64,000 nt of DNA from Hyphomicrobiales bacterium (GCA_021775415.1 JAJFHV010000008.1:62001-126000); one strand, 5' to 3'. Positions 47,182 to 59,007 are shown, counted from the first letter of the stretch. A program made the numbers and translations. The notes: generated by a model from the sequence alone, not told the origin.

Positions 47182-47631
47182 GTGAAAAACAACGAATTCA
47201 TGGATGAGGCGTTAAATCAGGCAAGGCTTGCTGTTTTACGCGGCGAGGTTCCTGTCGGTGCTGTCATCGCATCACGAGGTGAAATCGTTTCAGTGGCAGG
47301 AAATCGCACTCTTGAGTTAAAGGACCCAACTGGGCATGCGGAAATCCTGGCTATCCGGGAAGCAGCTAAAATTCTTGATAGTGAGCGGCTCCCGGAGTGT
47401 GATTTGTATGTCACGCTTGAACCTTGTGCCATGTGCGCGGCAGCCATTTCATTTGCCAGAATTCAACGATTGTATTTTGGTGCTCAGGACCGCAAATCCG
47501 GCGCCGTTGAAAACGGCGTGCACTATTTCTCTGACAGTAGCTGTCACCATGCGCCAGAAGTTTATTCAGGCTTTGCAGAAAGTGAATGCAGGGAAATTTT
47601 ACAGGATTTTTTCAAGAAGCTCCGCGGCTGA
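47182..47631 (+). CDS. tadA: tRNA-specific adenosine deaminase
   Basis: Converts A34 to inosine in tRNA-Arg(ACG). 149 aa, GTG start at 47182 with AAAGG upstream. Zinc site His52 and Glu54 (GHAEI) with Cys82 and Cys85 (PCAMC). It is divergent from the pseudouridine synthase gene by 58 nt. Confidence 0.95.
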   Translation: MKNNEFMDEALNQARLAVLRGEVPVGAVIASRGEIVSVAGNRTLELKDPTGHAEILAIREAAKILDSERLPECDLYVTLEPCAMCAAAISFARIQRLYFGAQDRKSGAVENGVHYFSDSSCHHAPEVYSGFAESECREILQDFFKKLRG

Positions 47632-47664
47632 CAAACCACGAACTAGCAGACCAGCAAGTTAGGG

Positions 47665-48330
47665 CTATTCAATCCAGTGGCCAGAGTCGCGAGCCTTTTT
47701 CTCAGCCGCTGCTTTTTCCTCGATCGCATCCAGCTCGTCCTGAGAGTAACCAAGATCGCCGGCAACTGCGGTTGCGGCTGGAGTACGGTATTCGGAAGGT
47801 GGTTCCGTCAGGTATTTGCGTTTTGCGCCAGTTGAATAAGCAAGTTGGGCGCGCCGGCGCTTAACTTCCTTGCTTTCATCACCGTCGCCATTTTTCACTA
47901 CATCAATGAACGCATTCCCATCATTGTCTGGATTAATTTTATCTCTTGGGGTTCCAACCCTGATACCATCCTTCTTACGCAACTGCTCCTCAAGCGGAAG
48001 GTTGCCGCTGCGCACATCAGCTTGAACTGCTTCGCCACGGATTCGTGCAATACGCTGGGCAGGAGTTTCCGGCCAATCCGCATTGGAGGTTGATTGTTCG
48101 ATTTCCAGCGGTTGCGGCAAGGACGCAGTTTCTGCCGGCATTACCAGGTCCGGACGCGCGGAATAATCAATTTTGGCTTGTTCTTCCGGCTTGATCGAAA
48201 AGATTTTCGAAACACTCTTGAGGGTTTGCACTTCGTGTGAAGTACCGGTGCCGTAGGTAGTTCCGCCTACGCAGCCCGCCAAAATTGCGGTAGCAGCGAT
48301 TAGCACTGAAGTTGAGATGAATCTTTTCAT
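47665..48330 (-). CDS. Lipoprotein, DUF3035/BamF-like
   Basis: A 221-aa protein with a lipoprotein signal (lipobox LAGC, Cys20). The mature part is hydrophilic: DYSARPDLVMPAE, then SLPQP, DWPETPAQRIARIR and YLTEPPSEYRTPA. This resembles the DUF3035 family, whose Caulobacter member (BamF) associates with the outer-membrane assembly complex. The family call is from memory of motifs. It lies where, in related genomes, lspA is found between it and ileS. Confidence 0.75.
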   Translation of the reverse strand: MKRFISTSVLIAATAILAGCVGGTTYGTGTSHEVQTLKSVSKIFSIKPEEQAKIDYSARPDLVMPAETASLPQPLEIEQSTSNADWPETPAQRIARIRGEAVQADVRSGNLPLEEQLRKKDGIRVGTPRDKINPDNDGNAFIDVVKNGDGDESKEVKRRRAQLAYSTGAKRKYLTEPPSEYRTPAATAVAGDLGYSQDELDAIEEKAAAEKKARDSGHWIE

Positions 48331-48512
48331 GTCAAACCCTAAACTTGATCCCAGAGGAAAAGCATTGGTGAAAGCCCGTTAGTTTCACGCACCATTTGCA
48401 CGCCAATTGCGGCTACAAAACGGCTTTACAGTCCCTGTTTACCTCAAATCCGCAAATTGTTCAATCACAGAAATCCAGGCAACCGAGATTGGTTAACAGC
48501 CAAAGTGCACTA

Positions 48513-51500
48513 TCAGGTGCTCCGCTCAATTTCGCGCATTGCATCTGCGTCCCTGACGCTCAAGTCGGGGTATTCGGGATCAGAGCCCACCTCAGGCAAT
48601 ACCCGCCAAGAGCGGGCGCATTTCGTGCCTTGCGCCAATTCCGGAACCACACCAACTCCGGACACTTCATCCAGCGTGAATGCATTAGCGGGACCAGCTT
48701 CAGAACGGATGTCGATTGCGCTGGTGATCGAAATTTCGGCCATATCCAGACCATCGGTTGCTTCCAACAAGTCTTTGTCACTGACATAGACAATTGGTGC
48801 CGCCTCAAGCGAAGAACCGATGCGCTTCTCACGACGCTCAATTTCCAGTGCTCCGGTAACGACCCGGCGAACCTTGCGGATTTTCTGCCATTTTGCAGCA
48901 AGTGCTGCGTCCTGCCACTCTTCGGGCACAGCAGCAAATTGTTCAAAGTGAACCGATTGGGCATCTGAGTGCCTGGAAAGCCAGCTTTCTTCCATGGTGA
49001 AGGGCAACATGGGTGCAAGCCATTTAACCAGATGGTTGAAGAGAATGTTGACCACTTGCAACGCTGCCTTGCGCTTCACGCTTGAAGGGGGATCGCAATA
49101 AAGTGCATCTTTACGGATGTCGAAGTAGAAAGCCGACAATTCGACATTCATGAAATTGTTCACCTGTGCGAATACACGTTTGAAATCAAACGCATCGTAG
49201 CCATCGCTCACCACCTTATCGAGTTCGCTTAGACGGTGCAGCATCAGGCGTTCGAGTTCTGGCAGCTCATTGAGCGGCAGTTCTTCGCCGTTGTAATGGC
49301 TCAATGTACCAAGCATCCAGCGCAGAGAGTTTCGCAGTTTGCGATAGGCGTCGACGGCAGTTTTGATAACTTCCGGTCCAATACGCTGGTCTTCGGCATA
49401 GTCTACAGAAGATACCCAAAGACGCAGAATATCAGCACCATATTGTTTAATAACCTCTTGGGGTACCACCTGATTACCAAGGGATTTGGACATTTTGCGC
49501 CCATCTTCAGCCATGGTGAAACCGTGGGTCAGCACCGTATCGTAAGGCGCACGCCCCCGCGTGCCGCAGGATTCCAGCAACGAAGAATGAAACCAGCCAC
49601 GATGTTGGTCTGATCCTTCAAGATACAGATCAGCGGGCCACTTGAGATCCGGACGTTGCTCCAAACAGAAAGCATGGGTTGAACCGGAATCAAACCAGAC
49701 ATCAAGGATGTCTGTCACTTTTTCCCAGTTTTCCAAATCATCCACAAAACCATCAAGGAAGCGTTCTTTTGCGCCTTCAACATACCAGGCATCTGCGCCT
49801 TCTTTTGCGAAAGTGTCCTTGATGCGAGCCATAAGCTCATTGGATTTATCAAACTCCGGTCCGGGAATGACCTGTCCCGTTTCAGAGTTGCGGAAAACCG
49901 AGATCGGCACACCCCAGGCACGCTGGCGTGACAAAACCCAATCGGGACGGTCAGCGATCATGCCCTGTAGGCGCGATTTACCCCGCTCCGGTACAAAACG
50001 CGTTTCATCAATTGCGGTAAGTGCTGTCTGGCGCAAGGTGGCGTTACCGCATGCAGCATCTTTATCCATGTGCACAAACCACTGCGGTGTGTTGCGGAAG
50101 ATGATCGGTTTTTTGGAACGCCAAGAGTGTGGGTATTCGTGTTTCAGACGACCACGGGTAAACAGATTATTGCGTTCAATAAGCGCCGTAATGACCGATT
50201 GGTTGGCATCGCCCTTCTTGCCCTTGTCATCAATGACACGTGCGGGACCACCTTCACGATCCGGGCCGAAACCCGGCGCATCTTCAGTGAAAAATCCGCC
50301 ATCATCAACGGTGAAAGGAATAGCAGAGGATATACCCTGTGCCTCTATCTTGCTGGCGGATGCCATCCAGATTTCAAAGTCGTCGCGACCATGGCCAGGT
50401 GCGGTATGTACAAAACCTGTACCAGCGTCATCGGTAACATGTTCACCTTCAAGCATCGGAACCGTGAAATCGTATTCATCTGCGAGGCCTGACAGGGGAT
50501 GGGCGAGTGAAACAGCAGCAAGTTCATCTGCGGTTACAGCACGCAATTTTTTGAAGGTGACCTTGGCTTTTTCGGCAGATTCCTGCGCAAGCCCATCAGC
50601 AAAAATCAGCTTGTCACCCGGTTGCGGTCCGAAGTCGTTTTCAGCGGATGCAACTTCATACAGGCCATATTTGATTCTGCCGGAATAGCAGACTGCCCGG
50701 TTCCCCGGGATTGTCCAGGGCGTTGTGGTCCAGATGACGATTGACACACCTTCGGCGGCCCATGTATTTATTTGGGTGTGAACAGGATTTAGAGTCTCGC
50801 TATCTGTTACAACAGGTGTCAACGGAAACTTTACCCACACCGTATCAGACTCATATTGCTCATATTCGATTTCGGCTTCGGCGAGTGCCGTTCGCTCGAC
50901 CACTGACCACATGATCGGCTTGGAGCCCCGGTACAATTGGCCGGACTTGGCAAATTTCATCAATTCATTGGCGATGATCGCTTCTGCCTCATACGCCATT
51001 GTCAAATACGGATCTTTGAAATCACCCGTTACACCAAGCCGCATGAATTCCTCTGTCTGGACACCCACCCAGTGAGTGGCGAAGTCACGACATTCCTTGC
51101 GGAATTCGTTGATTGGCACCTCGTCCTTGTTTTTGCCTTTGGCGCGGTATTGTTCCTCGATTTTCCACTCAATAGGCAGCCCGTGGCAATCCCAGCCCGG
51201 GACGTAATTGGAATCAAACCCGCGCATCTGGAATGAGCGCGTGATGATGTCCTTCAAAATCTTGTTAAGCGCATGTCCGATATGCAAATGGCCGTTGGCG
51301 TAAGGAGGTCCGTCATGCAGAATGTATTTCGGGCGGCCTTGCGATTGCTCACGCAAGCATTTGTAGAGATCCATCTCATTCCAGCGGGCAATAATCTCCG
51401 GTTCTTTTTGTGGCAGACCGGCGCGCATTGGAAATTCTGTTTGGGGAAGAAAGAGAGTGGCGGAATAGTCGCGTACCTCGGAAGTATTTTTATCGTTCAT
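48513..51500 (-). CDS. ileS: Isoleucine-tRNA ligase
   Basis: A 995-aa class Ia synthetase. HIGH motif in [18 protein letters not shown], a long editing (CP1) domain with [23 protein letters not shown], and the KMSKSLGN motif, then the anticodon-binding domain. The C-terminal end reads [13 protein letters not shown] with only one of the zinc-binding cysteines known in E. coli IleRS, a form common in alphaproteobacteria as I recall. Confidence 0.97.
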   Translation of the reverse strand: MNDKNTSEVRDYSATLFLPQTEFPMRAGLPQKEPEIIARWNEMDLYKCLREQSQGRPKYILHDGPPYANGHLHIGHALNKILKDIITRSFQMRGFDSNYVPGWDCHGLPIEWKIEEQYRAKGKNKDEVPINEFRKECRDFATHWVGVQTEEFMRLGVTGDFKDPYLTMAYEAEAIIANELMKFAKSGQLYRGSKPIMWSVVERTALAEAEIEYEQYESDTVWVKFPLTPVVTDSETLNPVHTQINTWAAEGVSIVIWTTTPWTIPGNRAVCYSGRIKYGLYEVASAENDFGPQPGDKLIFADGLAQESAEKAKVTFKKLRAVTADELAAVSLAHPLSGLADEYDFTVPMLEGEHVTDDAGTGFVHTAPGHGRDDFEIWMASASKIEAQGISSAIPFTVDDGGFFTEDAPGFGPDREGGPARVIDDKGKKGDANQSVITALIERNNLFTRGRLKHEYPHSWRSKKPIIFRNTPQWFVHMDKDAACGNATLRQTALTAIDETRFVPERGKSRLQGMIADRPDWVLSRQRAWGVPISVFRNSETGQVIPGPEFDKSNELMARIKDTFAKEGADAWYVEGAKERFLDGFVDDLENWEKVTDILDVWFDSGSTHAFCLEQRPDLKWPADLYLEGSDQHRGWFHSSLLESCGTRGRAPYDTVLTHGFTMAEDGRKMSKSLGNQVVPQEVIKQYGADILRLWVSSVDYAEDQRIGPEVIKTAVDAYRKLRNSLRWMLGTLSHYNGEELPLNELPELERLMLHRLSELDKVVSDGYDAFDFKRVFAQVNNFMNVELSAFYFDIRKDALYCDPPSSVKRKAALQVVNILFNHLVKWLAPMLPFTMEESWLSRHSDAQSVHFEQFAAVPEEWQDAALAAKWQKIRKVRRVVTGALEIERREKRIGSSLEAAPIVYVSDKDLLEATDGLDMAEISITSAIDIRSEAGPANAFTLDEVSGVGVVPELAQGTKCARSWRVLPEVGSDPEYPDLSVRDADAMREIERST

Positions 51501-51518
51501 TATCTTTGCAATTCTGTG

Positions 51519-51563
51519 GTGCCGATCGGGAACCTACCCATGTTCGGCACGGGCTCTCGGCCC
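51519..51563 (-). promoter_or_regulatory. Two hairpins in the ileS leader
   Basis: GTGCCGA (51519-51525) pairs with TCGGCAC (51544-51550), and GGGC (51551-51554) with GCCC (51560-51563), 19-63 nt upstream of the ileS start on the minus strand. They may affect translation or stability. No T-box is expected or seen. The rest of the 263-nt gap shows nothing. Confidence 0.3.
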
Positions 51564-51763
51564 ATAACCAACGCTGTTTCAACTTGAAATTTGCCCATTT
51601 TGACAAGCCAGAGCGGGCCTTTCCCGGGACCCTGCAAACCAATTCGGTTTCAAACAGGGACCGGGCCACTAATTCGAACAGATATTCTTACGCCCAAACG
51701 CTTTAACATGGCAGGCTTTTAACAGTACCTGCCGCATGAATAAAGAGCCTGACGGCACAGTTT

Positions 51764-52558
51764 TCAGAAAACCTCTCCATTCAGTTTTTCAAAGATTAAC
51801 CGGCGCATTTTTCTGGTGACCCATCGAGGGAAAGTTCTCCCTGCCAACCACGCAAGTTTCGCAACAAGCCCCGGATAGTAAACCGCCCTGCCTTTCAAGG
51901 CTGCCGATACCAGTTTTTCAGCCATCAGCGAAGGTGGCATCCGCCATTTAACATTCGAGCCATCCGGGGCGTGCCGCTCAGCATGGTCGGTTCGAATGGC
52001 ACCTGGAAAGGCACAACAAACCCGAACACCTCGTTTTCGAAACGGTTTGCGTACACTCTTGGCATATATCGCAACCGCATCCTTTGATGCTGCATAACTT
52101 GCAGCACCAGGATATCCAAGTACGTGGGAAAGCGAAGACACAAAAACCAGGCTTGAACCTTCTTTCATTGCACTTTCGGCCACCAGCCGATTTGCCAGCA
52201 CAAGGGGTGCCATCGTGTTGACGGTCAACACCATTGTGTGGGTGACATCAGGAATTTTTTCAAACCGGCCGGTTGCACTGATACCGGCCACCATAAAGGC
52301 TATATCAAACGGCCCCCGTGCGAGTATGCGCATGGTGTTCTCATTCAACTGTTTTCTGTCACCAAGATCTGCAGGGATGCCAATTATAGTATCGAGACTG
52401 TCATGATGAAGGCGAAACAGGCCAGGCTCATCGAAATCCACTGCAACAACTTCATAACCAATTTTACTAAGATGCAAGGTCAACGATTTGCCCAGTCCGT
52501 TTGCGGCGCCAGTCACCAAGGCCCGCTTTCTGTTCAACCCTGCATGGTGCGCACTCAT
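51764..52558 (-). CDS. SDR family NAD(P)-dependent oxidoreductase
   Basis: A 264-aa short-chain dehydrogenase with the coenzyme motif TGAANGLGKS (about 16-25), an AGISA segment in place of NNAG, catalytic Ser in VFVSSLS and YAASK (Tyr and Lys of the active site). The C-terminal part is basic (WVTRKMRRLIFEK) and may attach to the membrane. Its ATG overlaps the preceding SDR gene by 4 nt. Substrate unknown. Confidence 0.87.
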   Translation of the reverse strand: MSAHHAGLNRKRALVTGAANGLGKSLTLHLSKIGYEVVAVDFDEPGLFRLHHDSLDTIIGIPADLGDRKQLNENTMRILARGPFDIAFMVAGISATGRFEKIPDVTHTMVLTVNTMAPLVLANRLVAESAMKEGSSLVFVSSLSHVLGYPGAASYAASKDAVAIYAKSVRKPFRKRGVRVCCAFPGAIRTDHAERHAPDGSNVKWRMPPSLMAEKLVSAALKGRAVYYPGLVAKLAWLAGRTFPRWVTRKMRRLIFEKLNGEVF

Positions 52559-53298
52559 TTGAATTTCTCCGCGACCACCAAAGAGCGAAGAAAACCCATT
52601 GCCCAGTCAAGATGACCGACACGCACGACTGACTTGCTTCCTTTTATCAATGCAAAAATGTGCGCTGCGGCAAAGTCGGGATTTACAAAGAACCGGTGGA
52701 ACCATCGTTTCGACAATCCCGCCCTTTTGTGCATGTCTGTTGCAATCGCACCCGGTTCTATGATCTGCACCGCAATTCGGCCCCGCCATTCACTTTCCAG
52801 TGCCCGTCCAAAACCAGCAAGGCCAGCCTTGGAAGCTGAATAGCTTGCAAATTTCTGGTTTCCATGGCGTGCGGCAGAACCAATCAAGGTTACCTTTCCA
52901 TTGGTGGCGATATCCAGTTTGTCGTGGAGTGCTCGTGTGATGAGGATGGGGGACAGGAGGTTTACAGCAAGGGTTTCCTCCAATGCGTCAACAGTTTCAG
53001 CTTCCGGGAGTGTCACCCATCCAGCGCCTGCATTGAGGATCAGGTGATCCAACCCATCCCAACCTTCCTGGTTCAGAAATTTCGAAATTTTTCGCGCAAC
53101 CTGCGGCTTACCTTGATTAGCCTGAAGATATTTAACATTGCGGGGCCAATCTGCCGGCAGTGCATCATGGTTCCGGCTGCCGGTACCAATTACATCGGCA
53201 CCATCTTCACAAAACAACTTAAGCAACCGATACCCTATGCCGTCACTGGCACCTGTGATCAGCACGCGTAGTTTTTTGCTGTCCCGCTTAGTCGTCAT
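52555..53298 (-). CDS. SDR family NAD(P)-dependent oxidoreductase
   Basis: A 247-aa short-chain dehydrogenase from ATG 53298 (frame open to 53331). Coenzyme motif TGASDGIGYR, NAGAGW, catalytic Ser in LIGSAARHG and YSASK. It overlaps the end of ribF by 11 nt and the next SDR gene by 4 nt, so a paired function with a shared or sequential substrate is likely. The two proteins differ too much to be a recent tandem duplication. Confidence 0.87.
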   Translation of the reverse strand: MTTKRDSKKLRVLITGASDGIGYRLLKLFCEDGADVIGTGSRNHDALPADWPRNVKYLQANQGKPQVARKISKFLNQEGWDGLDHLILNAGAGWVTLPEAETVDALEETLAVNLLSPILITRALHDKLDIATNGKVTLIGSAARHGNQKFASYSASKAGLAGFGRALESEWRGRIAVQIIEPGAIATDMHKRAGLSKRWFHRFFVNPDFAAAHIFALIKGSKSVVRVGHLDWAMGFLRSLVVAEKFK

Positions 53299-54265
53299 GC
53301 ATTGTTGGCCACAGTCCCTGTTCCGGCCCAAATGCGGCTAGAACAGCCTTGGCTTCCACACAATCTTTATCCATTTGCGCAATCAGTGTTTGGGTAGAAT
53401 CAAATTTTTCCTCACCGCGCAACCACCCATACAGGCACACCGTCAATATTTCCCCGTAGATTTCACCAGTGAAATCAAAGAGAAACGTTTCCAGCAACGC
53501 CTCGCCATTATCAAATGTAGGACGCCGCCCATAGCTTGCCACACCATCATGCAAAACGCCGTCCTGTGTCATGGCCCGGACCGCATAAATGCCATGCCGC
53601 AGGGTGCATTCCGCGGGCAGCGCCACATTGGCGGTTGGATAACCAAGCTCGCGCCCAAGTTGCTTGCCTTTGATAACCTCATCACGGGTGCGAAATGCGT
53701 ACCCCAGCAGGCCGTTTGCCATTGCAACATCTCCCAGAGCAAGACTGTCACGAACCCGGCTGGATGAAATAGTCTCACCCCCTTCATCGCTGAATGCTTC
53801 GATGATTGTTACGCCAAAACCATATTTTTTTCCTGCATCGGACAAGAATGCAGGGCTTCCCTCGCGGCCTTTACCAAAGTGAAAATCATACCCCGTTACG
53901 ACATGACTGGCCCCTAATTCGCCGGCCAGAACGTCTTCAACAAACTTGCCAGCACTTGTGCCGGCAAATGCAGCATTGAATGTGTGCTCAATGACCGCAT
54001 CAAATCCCATTTGAGAAACAAGTCTTGCCTTCGTATAGGCGTCGGTCAGCCGAAAAACCGGTTGGTCCGGCTTAAAGAATGTACGTGGATGCGGCTCAAA
54101 CGTCAGAACGATTGCCGGGACGTTCAATTTCCGGGCTTTATTTAACGCCTCCTGCAATACCGATTGATGGCCCCGATGAACGCCATCGAAATTGCCAATC
54201 GCCACGACTGAGTTTTTCAGATTGGCAGGCAAGTTGGCGGGATCAGGAATGCGGCGGAATTTCAT
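53288..54265 (-). CDS. ribF: Bifunctional riboflavin kinase/FAD synthetase
   Basis: Makes FMN and FAD. 325 aa: N-terminal adenylyltransferase domain with GNFDGVHRGHQSV and SSSRVRDSL, C-terminal flavokinase domain with GRELGYPTANV and ETFLFDFTGEIYG. Its end overlaps the SDR pair. In related genomes ribF and ileS are adjacent, so the SDR genes look inserted. Confidence 0.95.
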   Translation of the reverse strand: MKFRRIPDPANLPANLKNSVVAIGNFDGVHRGHQSVLQEALNKARKLNVPAIVLTFEPHPRTFFKPDQPVFRLTDAYTKARLVSQMGFDAVIEHTFNAAFAGTSAGKFVEDVLAGELGASHVVTGYDFHFGKGREGSPAFLSDAGKKYGFGVTIIEAFSDEGGETISSSRVRDSLALGDVAMANGLLGYAFRTRDEVIKGKQLGRELGYPTANVALPAECTLRHGIYAVRAMTQDGVLHDGVASYGRRPTFDNGEALLETFLFDFTGEIYGEILTVCLYGWLRGEEKFDSTQTLIAQMDKDCVEAKAVLAAFGPEQGLWPTMHDD

Positions 54266-54308
54266 TTATATCATCCAGGAGAGCAACAGTCTCATTTCAC
54301 AAATTGTA

Positions 54309-55169
54309 CTACCATACGAGACTCGGCATCCAGCCAACTGGGCTGGTCTGGTTTTCTGCAAGGAACTTTTGAAGTTCCAATTCTGCCTCATCTGTATCAC
54401 TTGCATACTCGCCTGAATGAATACCATTGCTGATAAACAGTGCATCTACGCCGAAATCACGCGCGCCTGCAATATCGGTTGGCAATCCATCACCTATCGC
54501 CAGCATTCGGGATTTTTCCGGTGTACTGCCCAGAGCTGCAGAAATCTTTTCCAGTGCATGCTCATAAATTGGTGCATGGGGCTTGCCAACAATATGTGTC
54601 GTTCCGCCAATTGCCGCATAATCCCTGGCAAGGGCTCCTGCGCACCACAAAAGCTGATCCCCATATTCGACCACCAAATCGGGGTTTGCGCATATAAACG
54701 GCAAATCAAGACTTGCCAACCGCAGAAGGAGATCACGGTAATCGGCCGGTGTTTCCTTGCGATCATCAAACAGACCCGTGCACACGACACCTGCCGCATC
54801 CTCTGGCTCGCTAAATGTCACATCAAGTCCTTCGTAAAGCGTGAAGTCACGTTCGGGGCCAAGATGATAAACCGGACCGTCCAGTTCACTCACCAGACTT
54901 CGTGTTGCATCTCCAGAGGTTACGAGATCATCAAATACGCCATCTGGAACCAGCAGGTTTGCCAATTGTTCAAGTACCGGCCCTTGGGGGCGTGGCGCAT
55001 TGGTAATCAAGACGACCACACCGCCCAGTTCCCGAAAACGCGAAAGGGCATTGGCAGCATCCTGCCACACGGCCTTGCCATTGTGCAAAACGCCCCAGAC
55101 GTCACACAGGATCGCATCATAGCGGTCGGCTAACTCATCCAAGCCGTTAATTCGGGGAGTATTTTTCAT
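54309..55169 (-). CDS. TIGR01459 family HAD-type hydrolase
   Basis: A 286-aa HAD phosphatase (frame open to a TTG at 55193). Nucleophile motif LCDVWGVLHNG, motif II VLITNAPRP, motif III in VGKPHAPIYEHAL, and motif IV AIGDGLPTDIAGA. Related to NagD/phosphoglycolate-type phosphatases; substrate unknown. It lies 43 nt upstream of ribF, an arrangement conserved in Rhizobiales, where a role in flavin or nucleotide metabolism has been supposed. Confidence 0.9.
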   Translation of the reverse strand: MKNTPRINGLDELADRYDAILCDVWGVLHNGKAVWQDAANALSRFRELGGVVVLITNAPRPQGPVLEQLANLLVPDGVFDDLVTSGDATRSLVSELDGPVYHLGPERDFTLYEGLDVTFSEPEDAAGVVCTGLFDDRKETPADYRDLLLRLASLDLPFICANPDLVVEYGDQLLWCAGALARDYAAIGGTTHIVGKPHAPIYEHALEKISAALGSTPEKSRMLAIGDGLPTDIAGARDFGVDALFISNGIHSGEYASDTDEAELELQKFLAENQTSPVGWMPSLVW

Positions 55170-55287
55170 GGTTTTGTAAGCACCTAGAGCCAATTATTTT
55201 GGCTGGTTGGCATAATCGGCCCGGCTTAACAATGTTTGATTACTATATTGCGGCAATAATCTTTCATATTCTCTCGTTTGCTCCATA

Positions 55288-56640
55288 ATGAAATCCGGTC
55301 TCGGGAAGCAACCTCCTGTTTCGGTGTATGTTCAGGTTGCGGAAATGGACGGCGTGGTAGTGAAGCGTATTATAACTTTGTTTTTGGCACCCATGTTTGC
55401 CATCGCGGTTGCTGCCGCCTGTGTAGAAGCTTGGATACTTTACGGCAATCAAATTGAGCCAGGTTTGCTTGAACTTGCAATGGTTGCCAGTGCTGCCTTT
55501 TCCGTTGCACTCGTATTGGCAAATCACATTACGCAATGGGTCACTTCTTCGAAAATTTCAAAACTGCATGAAGGTGTAAGAGGTTATGAGCGCGACATAC
55601 GCAAACGAATAGAAACCGTTTCTGGTACCGCCGCCAAATTATCTGACCTCGAGGAATTGGCTGCACGCCTTGATGCACTGGAAATCAATGCAAAATTGGC
55701 CAGCGACCAGCGGTGCGAGCCGAATGCCCGGATACTGCTTGATACATCAGCTGAGTCCGGCGAATTTTCTGACTCAATCCGCCACGCTTCGGCAGGTGGC
55801 CCAAATGTTATACCGCTCGACCCCGCAAAACGTGCAGCAACACAATTAACAGATGACAATTCGGTATCCAGGCTCCCCCGCAATTTTTCTGGCCTTATCG
55901 ATAACGGTCAGTTGAAGATGTATTTACAGCCGCTTGTCACCCTGCCAGAACGCACCGTCCCGGGTTACGAGGCGTTTGCCCGATTGGAGCTTGACGAAGA
56001 TACCATCATTCCGGCCTCCGAATTCCTGCCCAAAGCCGTTTCTACCAAGGTGATTGGAGCGATAGACCGCGAAATTCTGGAACAGGCCATAGTGTTGTTG
56101 CGATCCCTGAGACGCAAAAAACAAAACGCTGAAGTCTTTTGGAATATTTCTCCTGCAACACTGCAATCGAAATCAGCATTTGCCCTGATAAAGGAGACGC
56201 TGGCTGCCAATACTGCGCTGGGTCCTTTTCTTGTAGCCGAGATTTCGCAGAATGATTTTGCGGAGTTTGGCAAGAAGCAGCAGAGCAGACTGTCAGCCAT
56301 TCGCGAGTTGGGATTCAAATTGTCGCTTGACCAATGCACAAGCCTCGAGAGTGCAGAGTGGATCGCGGCCAGTGGGATGTTTTCATACATTAAAGTTCCC
56401 GTTTCAACGCTTGAACAATATGCTGAAACGGAAACAGAAAACATCGGCGGACAACTTACCAGCTTGTTTCATGAGACTGATATTCGCTTGATTGCCACTC
56501 ATGTCGAACATGAAAACCAGGTTATGCAGTTGATCGACAATGACATTGGCCTGGCACAGGGGAATTTGTTCAGCGTACCTCGTCCTCCAAAGGCCGAACC
56601 CGGCGCGACCGGTATACCGGATGCCGGCAAATTGGGGTAA
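55288..56640 (+). CDS. Membrane-anchored EAL domain protein with altered active-site motifs
   Basis: A 450-aa protein: two hydrophobic helices (about 29-52 and 60-85), a coiled-coil-like linker (92-140), a low-complexity stretch, then an EAL domain (about 200-435). The signature reads EAF (228-230). The later DDFGTG-type loop is replaced by DQCTSLES (348-355), losing the second Asp and the whole loop 6 motif. Other metal ligands seem kept (Asn in NIS, Glu in EIS, Lys in YIKV, Glu in HVEHE, Gln in QGN). c-di-GMP hydrolysis is therefore doubtful, and binding or a sensor role is more likely. An ATG at 55345 is an alternative start. Confidence 0.82.
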   Translation: MKSGLGKQPPVSVYVQVAEMDGVVVKRIITLFLAPMFAIAVAAACVEAWILYGNQIEPGLLELAMVASAAFSVALVLANHITQWVTSSKISKLHEGVRGYERDIRKRIETVSGTAAKLSDLEELAARLDALEINAKLASDQRCEPNARILLDTSAESGEFSDSIRHASAGGPNVIPLDPAKRAATQLTDDNSVSRLPRNFSGLIDNGQLKMYLQPLVTLPERTVPGYEAFARLELDEDTIIPASEFLPKAVSTKVIGAIDREILEQAIVLLRSLRRKKQNAEVFWNISPATLQSKSAFALIKETLAANTALGPFLVAEISQNDFAEFGKKQQSRLSAIRELGFKLSLDQCTSLESAEWIAASGMFSYIKVPVSTLEQYAETETENIGGQLTSLFHETDIRLIATHVEHENQVMQLIDNDIGLAQGNLFSVPRPPKAEPGATGIPDAGKLG

Positions 56641-56687
56641 ATCCCGTTAACCCCAATTCTGCGATCCGCAAATTCATACCGGAAGCT

Positions 56688-56717
56688 CTTGACAAAATTG
56701 GGGAATATACCTATCTC
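56688..56717 (+). promoter_or_regulatory. groESL promoter (sigma-32/sigma-70-like)
   Basis: CTTGACA (56688-56694) and CCTATCT (56710-56716) fit both the alphaproteobacterial RpoH pattern (CTTG, then CCTAT) and a sigma-70 promoter (TTGACA, 17 nt, TATCTC). It lies just upstream of the CIRCE element. Confidence 0.75.
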
Positions 56718-56725
56718 CCTGGCTG

Positions 56726-56752
56726 TTAGCACTCTTGTTACAGGAGTGCTAA
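56726..56752 (+). promoter_or_regulatory. CIRCE operator (HrcA-binding)
   Basis: TTAGCACTC, 9 nt, GAGTGCTAA: a perfect match to the CIRCE consensus, 54 nt before groES. HrcA repression of groESL is therefore expected. hrcA itself is not in the window. Confidence 0.97.
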
Positions 56753-56805
56753 TTTGTTTGAAACGTTGAAAGCGCATGGTGCGCAATCACTAATGGGTAG
56801 AAATC

Positions 56806-57102
56806 ATGGCAAAATTGAAATTTCGTCCACTACATGACCGTGTGGTCGTTCGCCGGGTAAATTCCGAGGAAAAAACAGCTGGTGGCATTATCCTCCCAGA
56901 TACTGCACAGGAAAAACCTTCCGAAGGTGAAATTGTAGCAGTTGGATCAGGTGCACGCGACGAAGCCGGTAAGCTGGTTGAGCTTGATGTTAAGGCGGGT
57001 GACTTGGTGTTGTTCGGCAAATGGTCCGGTACCGAAGTCAAGATCAATGGTGAAGACCTGTTGATCATGAAAGAATCCGACATCATGGGAATCATTGGCT
57101 GA
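56806..57102 (+). CDS. groES: Co-chaperonin GroES
   Basis: A 98-aa lid of the GroEL chamber. [11 protein letters not shown] start, mobile loop [12 protein letters not shown] (about 20-31) that contacts GroEL, roof region and [11 protein letters not shown]-terminus. It is the first gene after the CIRCE element. Confidence 0.98.
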   Translation: MAKLKFRPLHDRVVVRRVNSEEKTAGGIILPDTAQEKPSEGEIVAVGSGARDEAGKLVELDVKAGDLVLFGKWSGTEVKINGEDLLIMKESDIMGIIG

Positions 57103-57174
57103 ACCATCAGCTTTTAATCCAGTAACTCAGTAATCAAAGTGAGCAAGCCGCAAGGCTGCTCCAAAAGGAGCTAA

Positions 57175-58824
<1,650 letters not shown>

Positions 58825-58850
58825 GCTTCGGCTAACATCTTAAGCCATTT

Positions 58851-58883
58851 AAGGGCGGTTCTTCGGAACCGCCCTTTTTGTTT
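58851..58883 (+). terminator. Rho-independent terminator after groEL
   Basis: GGGCGGTTC (58853-58861), a UUCG tetraloop and GAACCGCCC (58866-58874), then five T. A textbook terminator 28 nt past the groEL stop. Confidence 0.95.
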
Positions 58884-59007
58884 GTTCACCACCGATCCCG
58901 ATCACATAGGTGAACAGTCTGTTTCAAAAACCAAACTGCCAGCGATAACTCAAAGCCGCTATAAACACCGCTTAAATGAATCACTCACAAAGCTTTGGAG
59001 AAAATAA

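Noticed and set aside
49642-50688. 348-aa frame opposite ileS
   Set aside because: Antisense shadow of ileS; Ser/Arg-rich and without recognisable domains.
51764-53298. Tandem duplication of one SDR gene
   Set aside because: The two proteins share only family motifs; their sequences differ along the rest, so recent duplication is unlikely.
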